Position numbers and translations under genes: made by a program
The notes under the pieces: generated by a model
The model's input: only the letters and a program-made list of their open reading frames with translations
Database searches by the model: none
What the model was told of the DNA's origin: nothing
Assembly: GCA_003586115.2 (NCBI GenBank)
Contig: QVOM02000101.1
Coordinates: 28,422,139 to 28,486,138, forward strand
Reading direction: 5' to 3'
DNA: 64,000 bases
From: Salvator merianae
Lineage: Eukaryota; Chordata; Lepidosauria; Squamata; Teiidae
Shown here: in pieces, positions 11,926 through 23,742 of the stretch
Layout: each line of letters opens with the position of its first letter
How positions within the stretch are numbered: position 1 is the stretch's first letter

Positions 11926-12526
11926 GATTTATTTATTTATTTATTATTTTAAATGGATTCTTCTTTCTCAAATTATGAAAAGGTTTCACAGTCTCTGTGT
12001 TTGTGGTTTAGATAAGATTATATTCTAGTCTGGCATAACATTTGTGCATTGAAGAGTAGAAGAAAAAAATTCCAGGTTAGAGTATTTGCAAAAATAAAGC
12101 AGTTGTATAGAGGTGACAGACTACATTCACATATTTAGCAAATAACCCATCCCTGAATTTTGTTTGTTTGTTGTTGTTTTTGTACTTTTATTAAAGCTCC
12201 TAAGGATGGAAGCATACAACAACTGATGGTGTGTCACCAGGTGTCTAATCCAGACATATTGTATCCTATAGGACATAGTGTGAAAGAGATTATTTTAATT
12301 ATTATTCCTTCCTTCATACTGTAGCTTAAGGTGAATATAATAGATAATTAAGTCTATTTTACTGTCTGCTAATAGTTGGTAGCAGTTTTTATCATATCTT
12401 GGTGAGCAAAGTTATCATTTTTTTTAAAAAGAAAGATGCAGCACATATAAATGTTTAGCATGATGAATTTTACCAACGTTGCCTTCGACATAATTTTGAA
12501 AAGGTCAATTGACCTGATGTTTGAAT
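11926..12526. other. AT-rich non-coding DNA
   Basis: It starts with a short (TTTA)n tract and contains nothing else recognisable. Confidence 0.5.
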
Positions 12527-12671
12527 TTCCTTCCTTCCTTCCTTCCTTCCTTCCTTCCTTCCTTCCTTCCTTCCTTCCTTCCTTCCTTCCTTCCTTCCTT
12601 CCTCCCTTCCCTTCCCTTCCCTTCCCTTCCCTTCCCTTCCCTTCCCTTCCCTTCCCTTCCCTTCCTTCTTT
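12527..12671 (+). repeat. (TTCC)n then (TTCCC)n compound microsatellite
   Basis: About 75 bp of TTCC units change into about 65 bp of TTCCC units, with no interruption except one transition unit. Frames through it on both strands are low-complexity artefacts. Confidence 0.97.
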
Positions 12672-12733
12672 CACTGACTACTGATCTATCAATAGCTAAT
12701 GCATTCAGAGAGCAAACTAGCAGTGATGGATTG

Positions 12734-12771
12734 TGATGATGATGATGATGATGATTAATAATAATAATAAT
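12734..12771 (+). repeat. (GAT)n-(TAA)n microsatellite, probable R4 3' tail
   Basis: GAT units followed by TAA units lie just beyond the 3' end of the minus-strand R4 LINE. Read on the minus strand this is a TTA/ATC simple-repeat tail, the kind of 3' end expected for this clade. Confidence 0.8.
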
Positions 12772-12779
12772 TAATTATT

Positions 12780-14200
12780 TTAAAACAACAGTAAACACAG
12801 CAAACATGTTCACAGTGCTGGCTTTCATAATTTTTCACACGTCAGACACTTCCCAAGCATCTAGAGCTGTGTGATATATTGGCAAATGATGCACGCAGAG
12901 CCCAGTAGGGTGATTTTGTCAGCGTCTATTGTTTTCAAGTGCCGGCCAAGGTCTCTAGGTTTGGCACCCAGTGTACTGATTACCACTGGGACCACCTGTA
13001 CCAGTTTGTGCCAGAGCCATTGCAATTCAATCTTAAGATCTTTGTATCGGTTAAGTTTTTCCAGTTGCTTCTCATTGATTCTACTGTCACCAGGTATGAC
13101 AACATCGAATTTCCACATTTTTTTCTTTTCCACGATCATGAGATCCGGAGTATTATGTTTTAAAACTCTATCGATCTGTATTCGGAAGTCCCAGAGTAGT
13201 TTGACATTTTCATTTTCTGTGACCTTTTCCAATTTGTGCTCCCACCAGTTCTTTGCCACAGGCAGATAATAGTTGCGGCATAAGTTCCAGTGAATCATTT
13301 GGGTGACAGTATTGTGCCTCTGTTTGTAGTCTGTGCAATCTTTTTGCAACAGCTGAGTATGTGATCCATTGTTTCATCTGCTTCTTTGTAGCATCTGCAT
13401 TTGGGGTCCATAGTCAATTTTTCAATTCTGGCTTTGATTGCATTTGTCCTGATGGCTTGTTCTTGGGCTGCAAGAATCAAGCCTTCTGTCTCCTTTTTCA
13501 ATATGTCATTGATGAGCCATGACCAGGTCTTCTCCTTGTCAATTTTGCCTTCAGTTTTCTCCAGGAATTGTCCATGGAGAGCTTTCTTGTGCCAAATCTT
13601 TGAGTTTGCACTGCATTTCTACGGTACTCGTTCTTCGTCTGTTGTACTTTCACCAGTTTCCTGTTCTTGACCTCCATCAAAGCTGTCTTTGACATAATCT
13701 GCCAGTGCATGTTTCTCCTCTTCAACAGCTTGTCACACTTGCAGAAGTCCTCTGCCTCCTGACTTACTTGGCAGGTAAAGCCTGTCAACGTCACTACGCG
13801 GGTTTAATGCATAGTGGATTGTCATGAGTTTCTACGTTTTTCTGTCTAAGTTGTCCAATTCCATTTGAATCCAATTCACTATTCTGGCAGTGTACCTGAT
13901 GATAGGTATGGCCCAGGTATTTATGGTCTTGATGGTGTTCTCACCATTGAATTTAATTTACTCTTCAAAATTTTTCTGACCTTTTGGACGTATTCCTTGC
14001 TGATCACATTTTTTCACATGCCCATGCTTCATGTTTTCCAGTTGTAGTATGCCCAGGTATTTGTAGGCTTCTGGCTGGTGGCATTTGATGGTTTGGCCAT
14101 TGGGCATTGTGATGCTTTCACTTTCTATGATTTTTCCCTTCTTCTGGACACAGTTTAAAGTTCTGTAGATAAAATTGTCAACAAGAGTCTTCATAGCATA
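12780..14200 (-). mobile_element. R4-clade LINE: RT end and restriction-like endonuclease (broken)
   Basis: The minus strand encodes the C-terminal half of a single-ORF non-LTR retrotransposon that cuts DNA with a restriction-like endonuclease rather than an APE-type enzyme. In order, 14194-13958 reads SITMPNGQTIKCH and AYKYLGILQ (after the RT palm). 13501-13340 reads EGLILAAQEQAIRTNAIKAR, then C-R-C...H-I-L-S-C-C (the CCHC zinc knuckle). 13330-12870 reads KHNTPDLMIV...KFDVVIPGD, the PD-D-type nuclease core, followed by VVPVVISTLGA. A frameshift near 13330 and others farther 5' break it. The N-terminus and RT catalytic core are missing. The motif order matches R4/Dong-like elements well. Confidence 0.85.
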
Positions 14201-14740
14201 AAGGGTTGATGTTTCTTTATGCTTTCTATGCCTACTGTTTCAAAGAGAAGCACTCAAAATAAATGATTATGACTTCAGGTGACATGATACCATTTGTTTG
14301 GTTTCTGATGCTCCAGTGTCCATGTTGAATATCTCTACCAGACTACTGGGAATTACTATGGTCACCATTTCACCCAAAATGTGACTGAGTTACTCTTCAT
14401 TTTGCTTCTTAAGACCATTAAGATGTGTGTTTGAATAGCTTATACAGTTTTGAAGATTGACCACAAATTCTTATAGTTTTGAAATGTGATTTTAAAATCT
14501 TCAGCATTTTTGTTGATTACAGTGTCTAACATAGATGAGACAGTACCTTGGATGAGTTTTAAAGAAGAGGGAAGATAATTAATGTTTCCCTTCAATATTG
14601 AGACTTTGATATCTTTCTAAGACTTTGTTGCCATGCCTTCAGAAGTGATTGCTTGACAGTTTCTAGCTGGGCATAAAGGAAACCTCTGGTATACCATAGG
14701 AGGAATTGGAATAATCTTTGATTTAATTGATGAGTGCATT
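14201..14740. other. Non-coding DNA, nothing recognised
   Basis: Moderately AT-rich, without recognisable coding or repeat structure. It separates the R4 copy from an L2 remnant. Confidence 0.45.
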
Positions 14741-14759
14741 ACTGCTGCCCCAAACCATC

Positions 14760-15330
14760 CTCCTCTCCATTCTGTGCATTTCCTGCTGGGACCATCTTTG
14801 TGATTTTTTTATTATAACATCTCCTTTTTATTGATGCCCATACCAAAACAACTCCATCAAGAATTGGGTGCTATCTAACTTTCTAGGCTCAAGACCCCAT
14901 GTCACATAGTACCTCTGTCTTGTCTGTATTTAGTTACATTTTTTTGGTCCACATCCAGGACAGGCAGTGTTCAAATACCTTACTACCTCAGCTGATTCAG
15001 AAGGAACAGAGACATTGAATCTAATGTTATCAGCATACTGATGACATCTCATTCCAAATCACCTGATCACCTCTCCCAGAAGCTTCATATAGATGTTAAA
15101 TAGGGTAGAAAAACAATCGCTGAGGAACTCTACATGACAACTCTCAAGGGGACAATAAAAAGTTCTTCACTACTACTTCATAGAGTCTGCCTTGGAGTTA
15201 GAAAGAAAACCAATGTGGAACAGCACCTCCAATTCCCAATTTTTGAAGTTGCTCCAGCAAGATACTATAATGCGCCTTATTCAGGCCTATTCATAGAATC
15301 AAGGAGGGAGTTTGAGGTTCATTAAGAACT
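14760..15330 (-). mobile_element. L2-clade LINE, reverse transcriptase fragment (broken)
   Basis: On the minus strand 15140-15060 preserves the stretch that in L2 elements encodes the GS-LSP-LFN-Y-M region ending in a short block reading HLYEASGRGDQVIWNEMSS. It is followed by a degraded CHQYADDTQL region (about 15050-15000) and an LNTDKTEVL block (about 14940-14900). Upstream, 15180-15290 corresponds to the LDLSAAFDTIDH region but is heavily mutated. It is inactive. The order of blocks along the minus strand is correct for one continuous L2 copy. Confidence 0.65.
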
Positions 15331-15689
15331 TCTGAGTTCAATGCAAACTGAATTGGGAAAATAAGTTCATGTACATCTCTAATGATTTTTTTTTCACCTG
15401 TGTCCATTATTTTGACTTCAGACCATTTTATTAGCTGTGACATAGATACCTGTGCAATCAACTATGTTTTTCTTGCCCCTCATTTGCATATCTCCCTTTA
15501 ATGATTTAGTGATCAAGAAAGGGGATGATCTGAAATACAACATGACAAACTTGGCTAAAGCAGAGGTTGATGTGTTCATCTTTAGATCTGTCTACCAGGT
15601 ATCTGTGTGGTTTATCAGTCTCGTCCCTACTGCCAGGGAGCTAGTGTTACCTTTGCAGTTTGTTATTTTCTTGCAATGAGCAGGGATGC

Positions 15690-16030
15690 TGTCCTATACG
15701 TAGTAGACTACAAGTGTCTCCATGTAATGTTGGGTCAATATGACAAACTAGTGCTCCTGCTTGTATAGTGGCCACCTCACTGCTTGAAGTGAGTTGTTCT
15801 TGAGGTCGTGGAAGTTAGTTGTGGGTCTGGTAGAATCTCTCAGATGCTTAGTGATGGGGACTTCAATTTATCAGTCCTGGCTGGCAGGTGACCCAGTTGA
15901 AGTTTGGGAGTTCATAGCTTCGTGATTTCCATAGGATTTTTTTTTCAAATTATCTTGGATCCAACACACATTCAAGGATTAGGATTAGTGTTAATACCTC
16001 AGAGCAGCAGCATCGTGATCTGATCAGGGA

Positions 16031-16096
<66 letters not shown>

Positions 16097-17445
16097 ACAA
16101 GTATATAAATCTCTCTTCCCATGTTTGAATAATTCCCTATTTCATATGCACATCACAGTGCCATCAGTCCTCTGCAACGGTTCAGGGCATATTACAATGA
16201 CCTAGTCCAGATACCAATAGCATTTCAAACAATGTTTGGGAGTTTTTTTTCCAACAGTCTTGCAGGCACTTGCTCACAGATCCTAATGGTGGCCATATCC
16301 TGACAGATCCTAGTGGTATCATGGGCGTGCTAGACTTCTCAGACACTTTCTGTACTATTTACATAGTATCATAATGGATCAGTTGCACAGGTTGTGGGTT
16401 TAGAACCACTGTTCTTAAGTGTTTCTGATTCTTCTGTTAAGAACACTTACAATCAGTATATACTGGGAGTGATAAAAGCCATAACAGCTCATCTGTGGAG
16501 TTCCCCAGAGCTCATCTCTTTCTCTGTCACTTTTTAATTTGATGCCTCTAGGAGACACCATCTGTCAATAGGGGTGAGGTATATTTGGTATGCTGAGGAC
16601 ACTGAATTGTAAATCTTCAATTCTCACCCCAGGAATTCTGCTGATATGCTGACCCTATGTCTGGTGAAAGTCTAGATGGTAGAAACAAAGCTTAGGATCA
16701 ATTCATCCAAAACTGTATTGTTTTGACTGAGTGGCAATCCCTCAATCTCTTTTGCAAAACAGAAAATGTTGATTCTGAGGAGAGCATTTGCACGTCTTTG
16801 GTTGGTATGACATTTTCATCCTTATCTCTACCAGCAGATGCTAACTTTGGTACTTGCTTTCTATTATCTAGATTACACAGGGCTACCTTTGAAAATGACT
16901 TAGAAACTTCAACTGGTTTAAAATGCAGCAGCCCACTTGTTATCCAATTGAAGAAAATATGATGGGGGCCTGTTCTTTGGTTTCTACATTGGTTACTGAT
17001 CTGCTTTTCAGGGTAATTCATACTGTTAATATTGTCCTATAAACCCCTACGAGTTTCAGCACCTGGATACATTTAAGCCCATCTCTCCTTCCCAGTAGTA
17101 TCTCTTATTTTTGATTGGCTCATTCTCTAGTCCTTAAAATCCTTTGCTTGTGTGAGGTATAAGGAACTAGGGCCAGGAGTAGAACCTTTTCAGTCATGTT
17201 TCCTGCTGTTTGGAATTCCCTTCCAACTGACATCTGTGCAGGTCACTTGTTTGATGTCATCTAAAAGTTCTTAAAACATATTTATTTACATGTGCCTTTG
17301 GGACTGTTTAATAGGGTGGCCTCGATTAATTCAGGGATGAATTTAGGTATTTTTATGTATTTTTGTTTTTTACTGTTTAACTTGTAAACTGCATCTGGTC
17401 ATTTGAAACCTGTGGTATATAAGTTAAATAAATCTCACTCTAGTC
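15690..17445 (+). mobile_element. L2-clade LINE remnant, endonuclease to 3' tail
   Basis: A strongly decayed plus-strand copy. A GDFN-like block lies near 15850-15880. A VEFPRAHLFLCHFLI block at 16490-16540 matches the GVPQGSxLSPLLFNL region. VYLVC*GH at 16580-16605 stands for the YADDT region. A terminal block resembling the F...LWNSLP region is near 17190-17230. The copy ends with GGTATATAAGTTAAATAAAT near 17412-17431, the usual squamate L2 tail. A (TA)n(TG)n microsatellite interrupts it at 16035-16094. The 5' boundary is uncertain. Confidence 0.55.
16035..16094 (+). repeat. (TA)n(TG)n microsatellite
   Basis: About 30 bp of TA followed by 30 bp of TG, inside the L2 remnant. Confidence 0.97.
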
Positions 17446-18068
17446 TGGATCACATGGTGATTTACCACCATGTTGAAGACATCAAATGATGCTGATAATC
17501 TGGCATGTACTGGTTGCAAGAATGTTCAGTGTGTGCTTATGCCAACAGCCATGGTAGTTAGCAGTGGTGAGCTCAATATCTGACACAAATTCAAATTATT
17601 AAATTTTGAAACTTCAAATTTTGGTAATTCTGATAATTCTGAATGCTGAAAGCTTTAATGGAAGAAATGAAGCTTGGCATTCCTAACATTCTTGACAATT
17701 TTATGTTGAATAAGGAAGTTTGTGACAGCATCTGACACTGTTCTCTCTTTTACATTTAAGATTAAGCCTTGAAACATTTTCTGGGAATTTTCACACTAGT
17801 GTCCTGTCTTTTTGCATCTTGCTCTTATAATGACCTTATCAATTACTGTCAATACTTAAATACTCTTTTAAGTCTGTTTATTTTTTTTTCCTTTTTTACT
17901 TCAGTTTTAAAAAGTACCTTAACATAGACATACAGAATTCACTTTGATATTGCACATCAAGGCAGTAAAAAGGTACCAATTCTTATCTTGATCAGTAAAA
18001 GGAGTGAATAATGTTGTAATTATTGTCTAAAATGTTTTGTTTCTGTGCCAATTTAGATGTTTCAAATT
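17446..18068. other. AT-rich non-coding DNA
   Basis: Nothing recognised. Confidence 0.5.
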
Positions 18069-18310
18069 AAGAACATAAGAGGAGCCCTGCTGTACTGAGT
18101 CATAGCCGATCTAGCCCTGCATCTTGTCTCACACATTAGCCCACCAAATGCTTCTGGGCATTCTGAAGCAGAAGACAAAGGCAAAACCTTCACCTGCTTT
18201 CATGTCTCTGTAAATGGCCCCCAGGGGCATTGTATCTCCAAGCTGGATGTAGTACCTGTTGATACACCTGACCTCTGGGGGTTATACATGCACAAGCTTA
18301 CTGAGTAGAT
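18069..18310 (-). mobile_element. CR1-like LINE 3' end, minus strand
   Basis: The segment begins with AAGAACATAAGAGGAGCCCT, the reverse complement of the LINE tail seen at 29230-29250 (AGGTTCCTCTTATGTTCTTA). It continues with CATCTTGTCTCACACATTAG, matching in reverse the GTGTGAAACAGAATGCTGGA region of that tail. The rest, to about 18310, would be 3' untranslated sequence. This is the classic orientation-defining end of the family, here with its 5' part missing. Confidence 0.75.
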
Positions 18311-18489
18311 GTGTCCTGACACCTCTCCTGGCGATCAATCATAAAATAATGAAAGATACGGAATTAATGATCCCTTGTTTACTGAAAATCTTCACTAAAT
18401 GCAGATTAAATCCTGGAGATCAAACAAAGTACTGATTATCTTCGTAACCTTGGGCAAAAGATTGTGGCAGACAGCTGTCGATATGAATA

Positions 18490-19255
18490 AGGGGTGAGTT
18501 AAACTGCTCTATGAGCATGGTGGCCAGAGGAAAATTACCATCATCCCCAAAGGGCGACTTAATAAATTTGGGTCAGAAGATGGATATTCTTATTGAAGCT
18601 TTTAAGAAAATGGAGAGGAGGAGGGGATCAAAAGATAAATTAGGAGAGAATAAGTTTGAGATAACAAAGGAGCTACAAGAAACTAAGCATACAGCTTCAG
18701 AAGTGTATGGTATATCTGTGAAGCAAGAAAAAAGAAATTAAATGATTAAATATACTTACAGATAACTTGTCATAAAGTCTAGCAGGCATTTTTAACTGTC
18801 AGCACAGGAGAAATCTGAGATTTGCTGATAAACAAAATTCTCTCATCACATAACATACTAATATCCTTATCTGATTGGTTATCAGAGATGGAAATAGAAA
18901 TATCCCCTGAAGAAATAGAGAGAGCATATAGAAGCTCAATTCTGAGACCAGAGTGAGATTACAAACCCTAGGATGTAACTGTAGCCTTTTCCAGAGAGAA
19001 AAAGGGAGACGATAAAAATAAAATATTTTTTTTAAAAAAGTGGGAAGCTGCATAGAGCCAAGAATAAGGAATAGGCAGAACATTTACTAAAGGCTTTAAC
19101 ATTACTGTTACAAAACAAATGGAGGAGGAACAATTGGGTGAAGAGGAAGGAGAAGTCAGCGTGAGTTAAAAGGATGAACAGTATAATAAGGAGACTGCAA
19201 CTACTAAGAAGCAGGGGGGGAAAAGCAAGGGATTGTGGGAGATGAGATATTAGAA
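18490..19255 (+). mobile_element. L1-clade LINE, ORF1 remnant
   Basis: The frames resemble an L1 ORF1 protein (RNA-binding nucleocapsid-like chaperone). 18511-18741 encodes a charged, helix-prone stretch (SPKGDLINLGQKMDILIEAF, then KELQETK) like the coiled coil. 18880-18960 encodes LSEMEIEISPEEIERAYRSS, resembling the RRM-linked block EIPPEEIE..YR. 18975-19010 encodes DVTVAFSREKGRR, resembling DVIVxFxREKxR before the C-terminal domain. Stops and frameshifts separate the blocks. ORF2 is absent downstream, so the copy is internally truncated or fragmented. Confidence 0.6.
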
Positions 19256-19266
19256 AAGTACTAAGA

Positions 19267-19299
<33 letters not shown>

Positions 19300-19305
19300 T
19301 ATATA
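19267..19305 (+). repeat. (AT)n(AC)n microsatellite
   Basis: Alternating AT units pass into AC units and end with ATATAT. Confidence 0.95.
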
Positions 19306-19534
19306 AACGGTAAAGCTAGAATAACAAAATTAGATATATAACATGAATAAAAGTAGGAAATGTACAATAGTTGAACTATGAAAGATTCATTTCCAGTTTT
19401 GTTTCTTAATTCTTAGTTAAGCAAATGCTAAAAACAATATAAGTGGCAGGATATAGGCTAATATATAATGATTGCAATAATGATACTGAACTGATATTAA
19501 TGTATTAGAGGTTTGGAGGAAAGATTACAAAGAG

Positions 19535-19580
19535 TTTCAGAAGAATTGGTGGGTCACGGTGTGAAACAGGATGCTGGATT
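19535..19580 (+). mobile_element. Short CR1-like tail fragment
   Basis: AATTGGTGGGTCACGGTGTG, then AAACAGGATGCTGGA, matches the tail at 29170-29205 (AATTGGTGGGCCAATGTGTG, then AAACAGAATGCTGGA). Similarity stops after about 40 bp, so this is a broken remnant. Confidence 0.5.
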
Positions 19581-19799
19581 TCCAGTGTCATGTGGGCAAA
19601 TGTTGCCAATTGTGATCAAACAAAGCTAACCTTGCTGGGAGAACCATGTCCATTCATTATGGAAGGCCCAGTACACCACAAAAGCAGGACAATCAGCATG
19701 ATGAAGAACTACATGGACGCCAGCTATGGTCCATCCTGGACCAAAGGAAGATGAGGCATGAAAAAGTAACGGAGTGCAGGTAAAATGAGGAGATCAAAC

Positions 19800-19960
19800 C
19801 GTAGTTGATCCTACGTAGAACTGACACCCAGGTGTTTGTTCTGAAATTCAAACTTTTAATCAAACCACTGGAAGGTTTGGTTCTAAATTGAAATGTTTGA
19901 ACCAGGTCAGTTCTAATCAAAACTTGATTCTTTTAGAATTTCTTCTCACATCTCTAGCAT
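19800..19960. mobile_element. hAT MITE remnant, right end only
   Basis: Internal sequence is rich in TTTGAA/TTCAAA words like those in the elements at 34196 and 43844. The stretch ends with CACATCTCTA (about 19949-19958), the reverse complement of the TAGAGATGTG terminus of that family. The left terminus and a second copy of an 8-bp duplication were not found. Confidence 0.5.
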
Positions 19961-21530
19961 ACAGTAGATACAAGACACATAAAACTAAAAGCAATGATTA
20001 AAAATTGTGGGGAGAGAAGAAAAAATCAAAATCTAGAATAAATTCCACAGATTGAAAAGCAAGGGAGGAAAACAGAACTTATCTTTGATTTTTTTTTCCA
20101 CAGTTCAGTGTTTTCAAGTTGTGTCTTTGAGCTTCATTTTCTGAGCAACTGAAAGCAAAAGTTGTAGGCATTCATATTACTTGCATACAATAGGGTTACC
20201 TCGGCACACTTTTTTTAATAAGCTGCTCTAAATAGGCTAGAGTTGGCAGCATGTGGGTGTTAGTGTTTCATACCATTTCTAATCCACTTTAAAGGCTAGA
20301 ATGCATTTTAATGTGGATTAAAACACTAGCATTTAGATGCTAGCATCTCTAAGCTGCTTCTCAGCCCCTCCTTTTTTACTATGTGTGCATGCAGCCTAGA
20401 TGCCGGATGCACTAATGGATTTTCAATGGGTTTGTTCATGATTTATTTCCATCAAAAGGCAAAAATCTCAAATCTATAAATCATGGGTTTGCAAGTTCAG
20501 AATGTATAACAGGGACTCTTTCTCTTTACCAGGCTCCTGTAACTTTTGTTACAGGATAAGCACAAAAAAGTGTAAAATAAGAAATAGTATTACATGCACC
20601 ATCAGTGATCTGATACAGAATACCAAAGAGATTTAACTCCACTTTTGGCTACATCATTCTTGATTGCAATCAAAATGTACCCAGCATGGACTTATTGAGT
20701 GTTCATGATTTTTAACCTTGATTGGCACATCTCAAACTAAATAGCTTGCAGATTGAGCATTCATGAATGATGTTATAAATCATGTTGAAAAATCCTACCC
20801 ATTTTAACTTACAGTCACACATAAAATTATTGTGGGTACTAGGATATACAAAATACAGAAGGCATCCAGGCTATTTTTCTTGGCATCTGTTGCAGGAATA
20901 GAAATGGAAAGCACTTGATCTTTTTCTAATAAAGGTATGGGACTCTTGGAAGTAAGAATGTGGATGCAAATAAGCTTAACAGATGCAGACGTGAACATTT
21001 AAGACTCTTCTGATAATGGTATGAAAGTTCAAGGGACCTTGGCATTCATCAGTTTTTAAATCTATAGATTGTTCAGCCAATTAATCACTATGTGCATCCA
21101 GGAAGGGGAGGAGATAGGAAAAAAATAGCAAGCTCTTCAAGTTTCTTTCTGTTCATTGTTACCCTCCACCTCCATTTGCCTCAATAAATACAGCAGGACA
21201 AACCATTTCAAATTCCCATTCCACAATGAGATAAGATTTGCTCTCTTCAGCTAGGAGATAAGTTGGTGTGCCTCTCTTTGCTCCCTGGCTAGATATATTT
21301 GGACTGTGAAAACACTCAAACCATTCTTTCTCTTTTTGACCATTTTAAGGCCTCCACCATCTCCCATACCTTCTTTGTGTACATCCCAAAGCAAACTGTT
21401 ATTTTTCCTTATCCCAGGGTAGAATAGGACTAGATCCACATTTTGTTTTTTTTTAAAGCAGCTCATGTTGCAGCTGGTATTCTATTCTTCATTTAAAACA
21501 CATTAAGAGCCATAAAATTCAGCTTTTGAA
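19961..21530. other. Non-coding DNA, nothing recognised
   Basis: AT-rich. A weak hairpin (AATCCAC...GTGGATT) lies near 20281-20322. No coding frame with recognisable motifs. Confidence 0.45.
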
Positions 21531-21599
21531 CCTTCCCCTCTTTCATGAGGATGCAAAAATCAGGCAATATATGCCACATGCTGTTCTCTCTTCCAACCC

Positions 21600-21904
21600 C
21601 AGCTGTGACATTCTCTCCCTCCTGAGTTCAACAACAACAACAAAGTCTGCCATTGGATGGCAGGAAATGGGGATCCCTCCCTCTGTACACCCCCCAAAAT
21701 ACAATCCCCTCCCAAATAGCCTACTTGCACGTTCTCACATCGTAAAGTAAAATGGGCTATCAATCTGAAATGGGCTGAGAAGTCAAAGTAGTTCCAATTT
21801 TGTCAAAGTAGTCCAGAATAAATTGTGGAAAGCAAAATCATGTTGGGCCAGTGGAAACTGAAGATGGACTGTAAACTGATAAAATGTCATGTTGGAACAT
21901 GCCC
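21600..21904 (+). mobile_element. Harbinger-like DNA-element fragment, right end
   Basis: About 300 bp aligns with the reverse complement of 35561-35870. Shared words include GGATGGCAGGAAATGGGGAT, CCCTCCCAAATAG and GTAAACT. The end GTTGGAACATGCCC is followed by TTA, mirroring TAA-GGCCGCATTCCAAC at 35558. The left end is not visible. Confidence 0.65.
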
Positions 21905-22164
21905 TTAGAGACATTAGAGAGAGATCCTTGTGTTCTCATCCCATCTCTAATCACCTTCTCTAGCCTGGAATATTCATGAAAGAGGGACAGTCACCTCCAG
22001 TCTCAAAGCCATCTCAAATGAACTTCAGAATAGGTGCTTCTTTTTTTTAATGCATGTGAACACAGCACTAGAATTGAATATAAAACATTTTTGCATGTCA
22101 AGAATAACTTATAATAAACTGAGGCTAATGTTTTAATGTAATGTGTTCACAATTTAAAATGAAA

Positions 22165-22385
22165 TAAACATCCATTTTTTCTATTGTCATTGTTGAATAC
22201 CACCAAATTGTGGCTGACTTCTGATTGACCACATGGTCTAGCAGCACCTCCATGCAGTTTTCTTGGCAGAACTGCAGAAGTGGTTTGCCAACTGCCTGCT
22301 TCTGGGGAGAAGCTGGGGATTGAAATGGCAACCCTCTGTTTCCAGGCACTTTGCTCTACCACTGAGCTACAGTCACTACTACTTA
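22165..22385 (-). mobile_element. tRNA-derived SINE
   Basis: The minus strand begins with GACTGTAGCTCAGTGGTAGA, an RNA polymerase III A-box-like tRNA head (TAGCTCAGTGG). About 45 bp later it carries a B-box-like TTTCAATCCCC. It then runs into a tRNA-unrelated body with the words GCCAAGAAAACTGCATGG, CAATCAGAAGTCAGCCAC and a GGTGGTATTCAAC end. This is the structure of a tRNA-class SINE, not of a working tRNA, because no cloverleaf acceptor stem closes. I do not assign a named family. Confidence 0.7.
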
Positions 22386-22892
22386 CAGAAATAGGAGATT
22401 CCATTCGAAAGGTATTGTCAGCAGAAGGAAATCCTGTTATTTACATTTAAAGCACATTGATGTATAATGTTCAAATTGCAGGCCCATAAGAACTGAGTTT
22501 AATAAAATTTGCTGTTCAGTCCCATTTCTCAAAAATATTTGTGGCATTCTACCTTGTACATGTGTCTGTTCCCTCAGGATAATGTTCCTTTGTATTGTTT
22601 TTCAGTTATTGCTTTCTTGTTCTGTTTCACATTCCTATATTACTAATTTACCTCTCACAGTAACAAGATTTAAAAAGAGCAGAATATTGCTCATTTTTTA
22701 AAAAAGCCATTCTTTAGGGAATATAACTTAATGAGACTCAAAGATACCTTCCACATAGCATCTGAATCCAGTTTTAATTCTGTTCTTATGTATAAAATCA
22801 TAATGCAGCACAGAAAAACTATGAAGAAAAATGTTTTGACTTGACACATATTGTTGCCTGATTGCTTTGATATCTGCAAAATATTTCATTTT
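22386..22892. other. AT-rich non-coding DNA
   Basis: Nothing recognised. Confidence 0.45.
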
Positions 22893-23035
22893 ATTTATTA
22901 ACAACATTTATCCAAAGCAGCACGCCGTATTGTCCACCCTTCCCATTTTAACCTCACAACAGCCTTGTAGACAGGTTAAGGGTGAGAGGCAGTGAATGCC
23001 ACTCAGGCTGTCCCCAGACAGCAAGGGAAAGTGCA
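22893..23035. repeat. Ancient interspersed repeat (SINE/LINE-tail type)
   Basis: The stretch TTTATTTATTAACAACATTT, followed by CCTCACAACAGCCTTGTAGA, CAGGTTAAGGGTGAGAGGCA and GTGAATG, resembles a widespread reptile repeat with a CACAACAACCCTGTGAGGTA-like core. It is assigned from memory of that core only. Class and boundaries are uncertain. Confidence 0.4.
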
Positions 23036-23197
23036 GGTTACAAAATGAAACTCAGTATTGCCCCTTGGCATGGCTTGCTAGACATGCCAGGACACCTCCA
23101 GCTTCGATTCATGTTTGATTTTATTGGTATATCTGAAGAAGCCCATTCTGCAGTAGCTTGATGCAGATGTCTATGCGATTGCTGCACACCTGCCTTC

Positions 23198-23325
23198 CTC
23201 CCCTCTCCCTCTCCCTCTCCCTCTCCCTCTCCCTCCCCCTCCCCCTCCCTTTTTCTCTTCTCTTCTCTTCTCTTCTCTTCTCTTCTCTTCTCTTCTCTTC
23301 TCTTCTCTTCTCTTCTCTTCTCTTT
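23198..23325 (+). repeat. (CTCCCT)n-(TCTTC)n compound microsatellite
   Basis: CTCCCT units change to CTCCCC-type units and then to about 17 TCTTC units. It is pure pyrimidine on the plus strand. Confidence 0.97.
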
Positions 23326-23664
23326 CATTTTTGCACACTTGGCAAGCTCCTGAAAGTTCCCAGCAATGCTGTATGGCTCTTGCCAGATGTGCAGGTAGGC
23401 AAAACTATTTTGGAAAAGCCAGCATCACTTATGACAGTGACTACTATATCATTCCCTAAAACAGTCTAGTATTATTTCACAGACTTCATCTTCCCGTCTC
23501 CTCTAATATTAGTCTCCTCCTGAGGAACTCAGTTCAACCTTTCAGAGATCCTTATTTTCATTTTATAATAATGAGGAAAAGTTTGTTCAGAATAAATTTA
23601 ACTTATCTGATCTGATTCATAGTTCAGGACTAATGTGTAAAGCAGCATATAACTATCTTTTGGG

Positions 23665-23702
23665 ATTTTGCATTAGGATTTAAAACAAAGAGCGGTATAA
23701 AA

Positions 23703-23741
<39 letters not shown>

Positions 23742-23742
23742 G
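23665..23742 (+). mobile_element. L2 3' tail with (AAAT)n
   Basis: A short GCGGTATAAAATAAATAAAT motif, typical of L2 3' ends in squamates, runs straight into about ten AAAT units. Only the tail is recognisable. Confidence 0.55.

Noticed and set aside
12861..13269. 132-codon plus-strand frame
   Set aside because: Shadow of the R4 endonuclease frame, which carries the recognisable motifs on the minus strand.
22310..22385. Functional tRNA gene on the minus strand
   Set aside because: It has A- and B-box-like words, but no closing acceptor stem, and continues into a SINE body.
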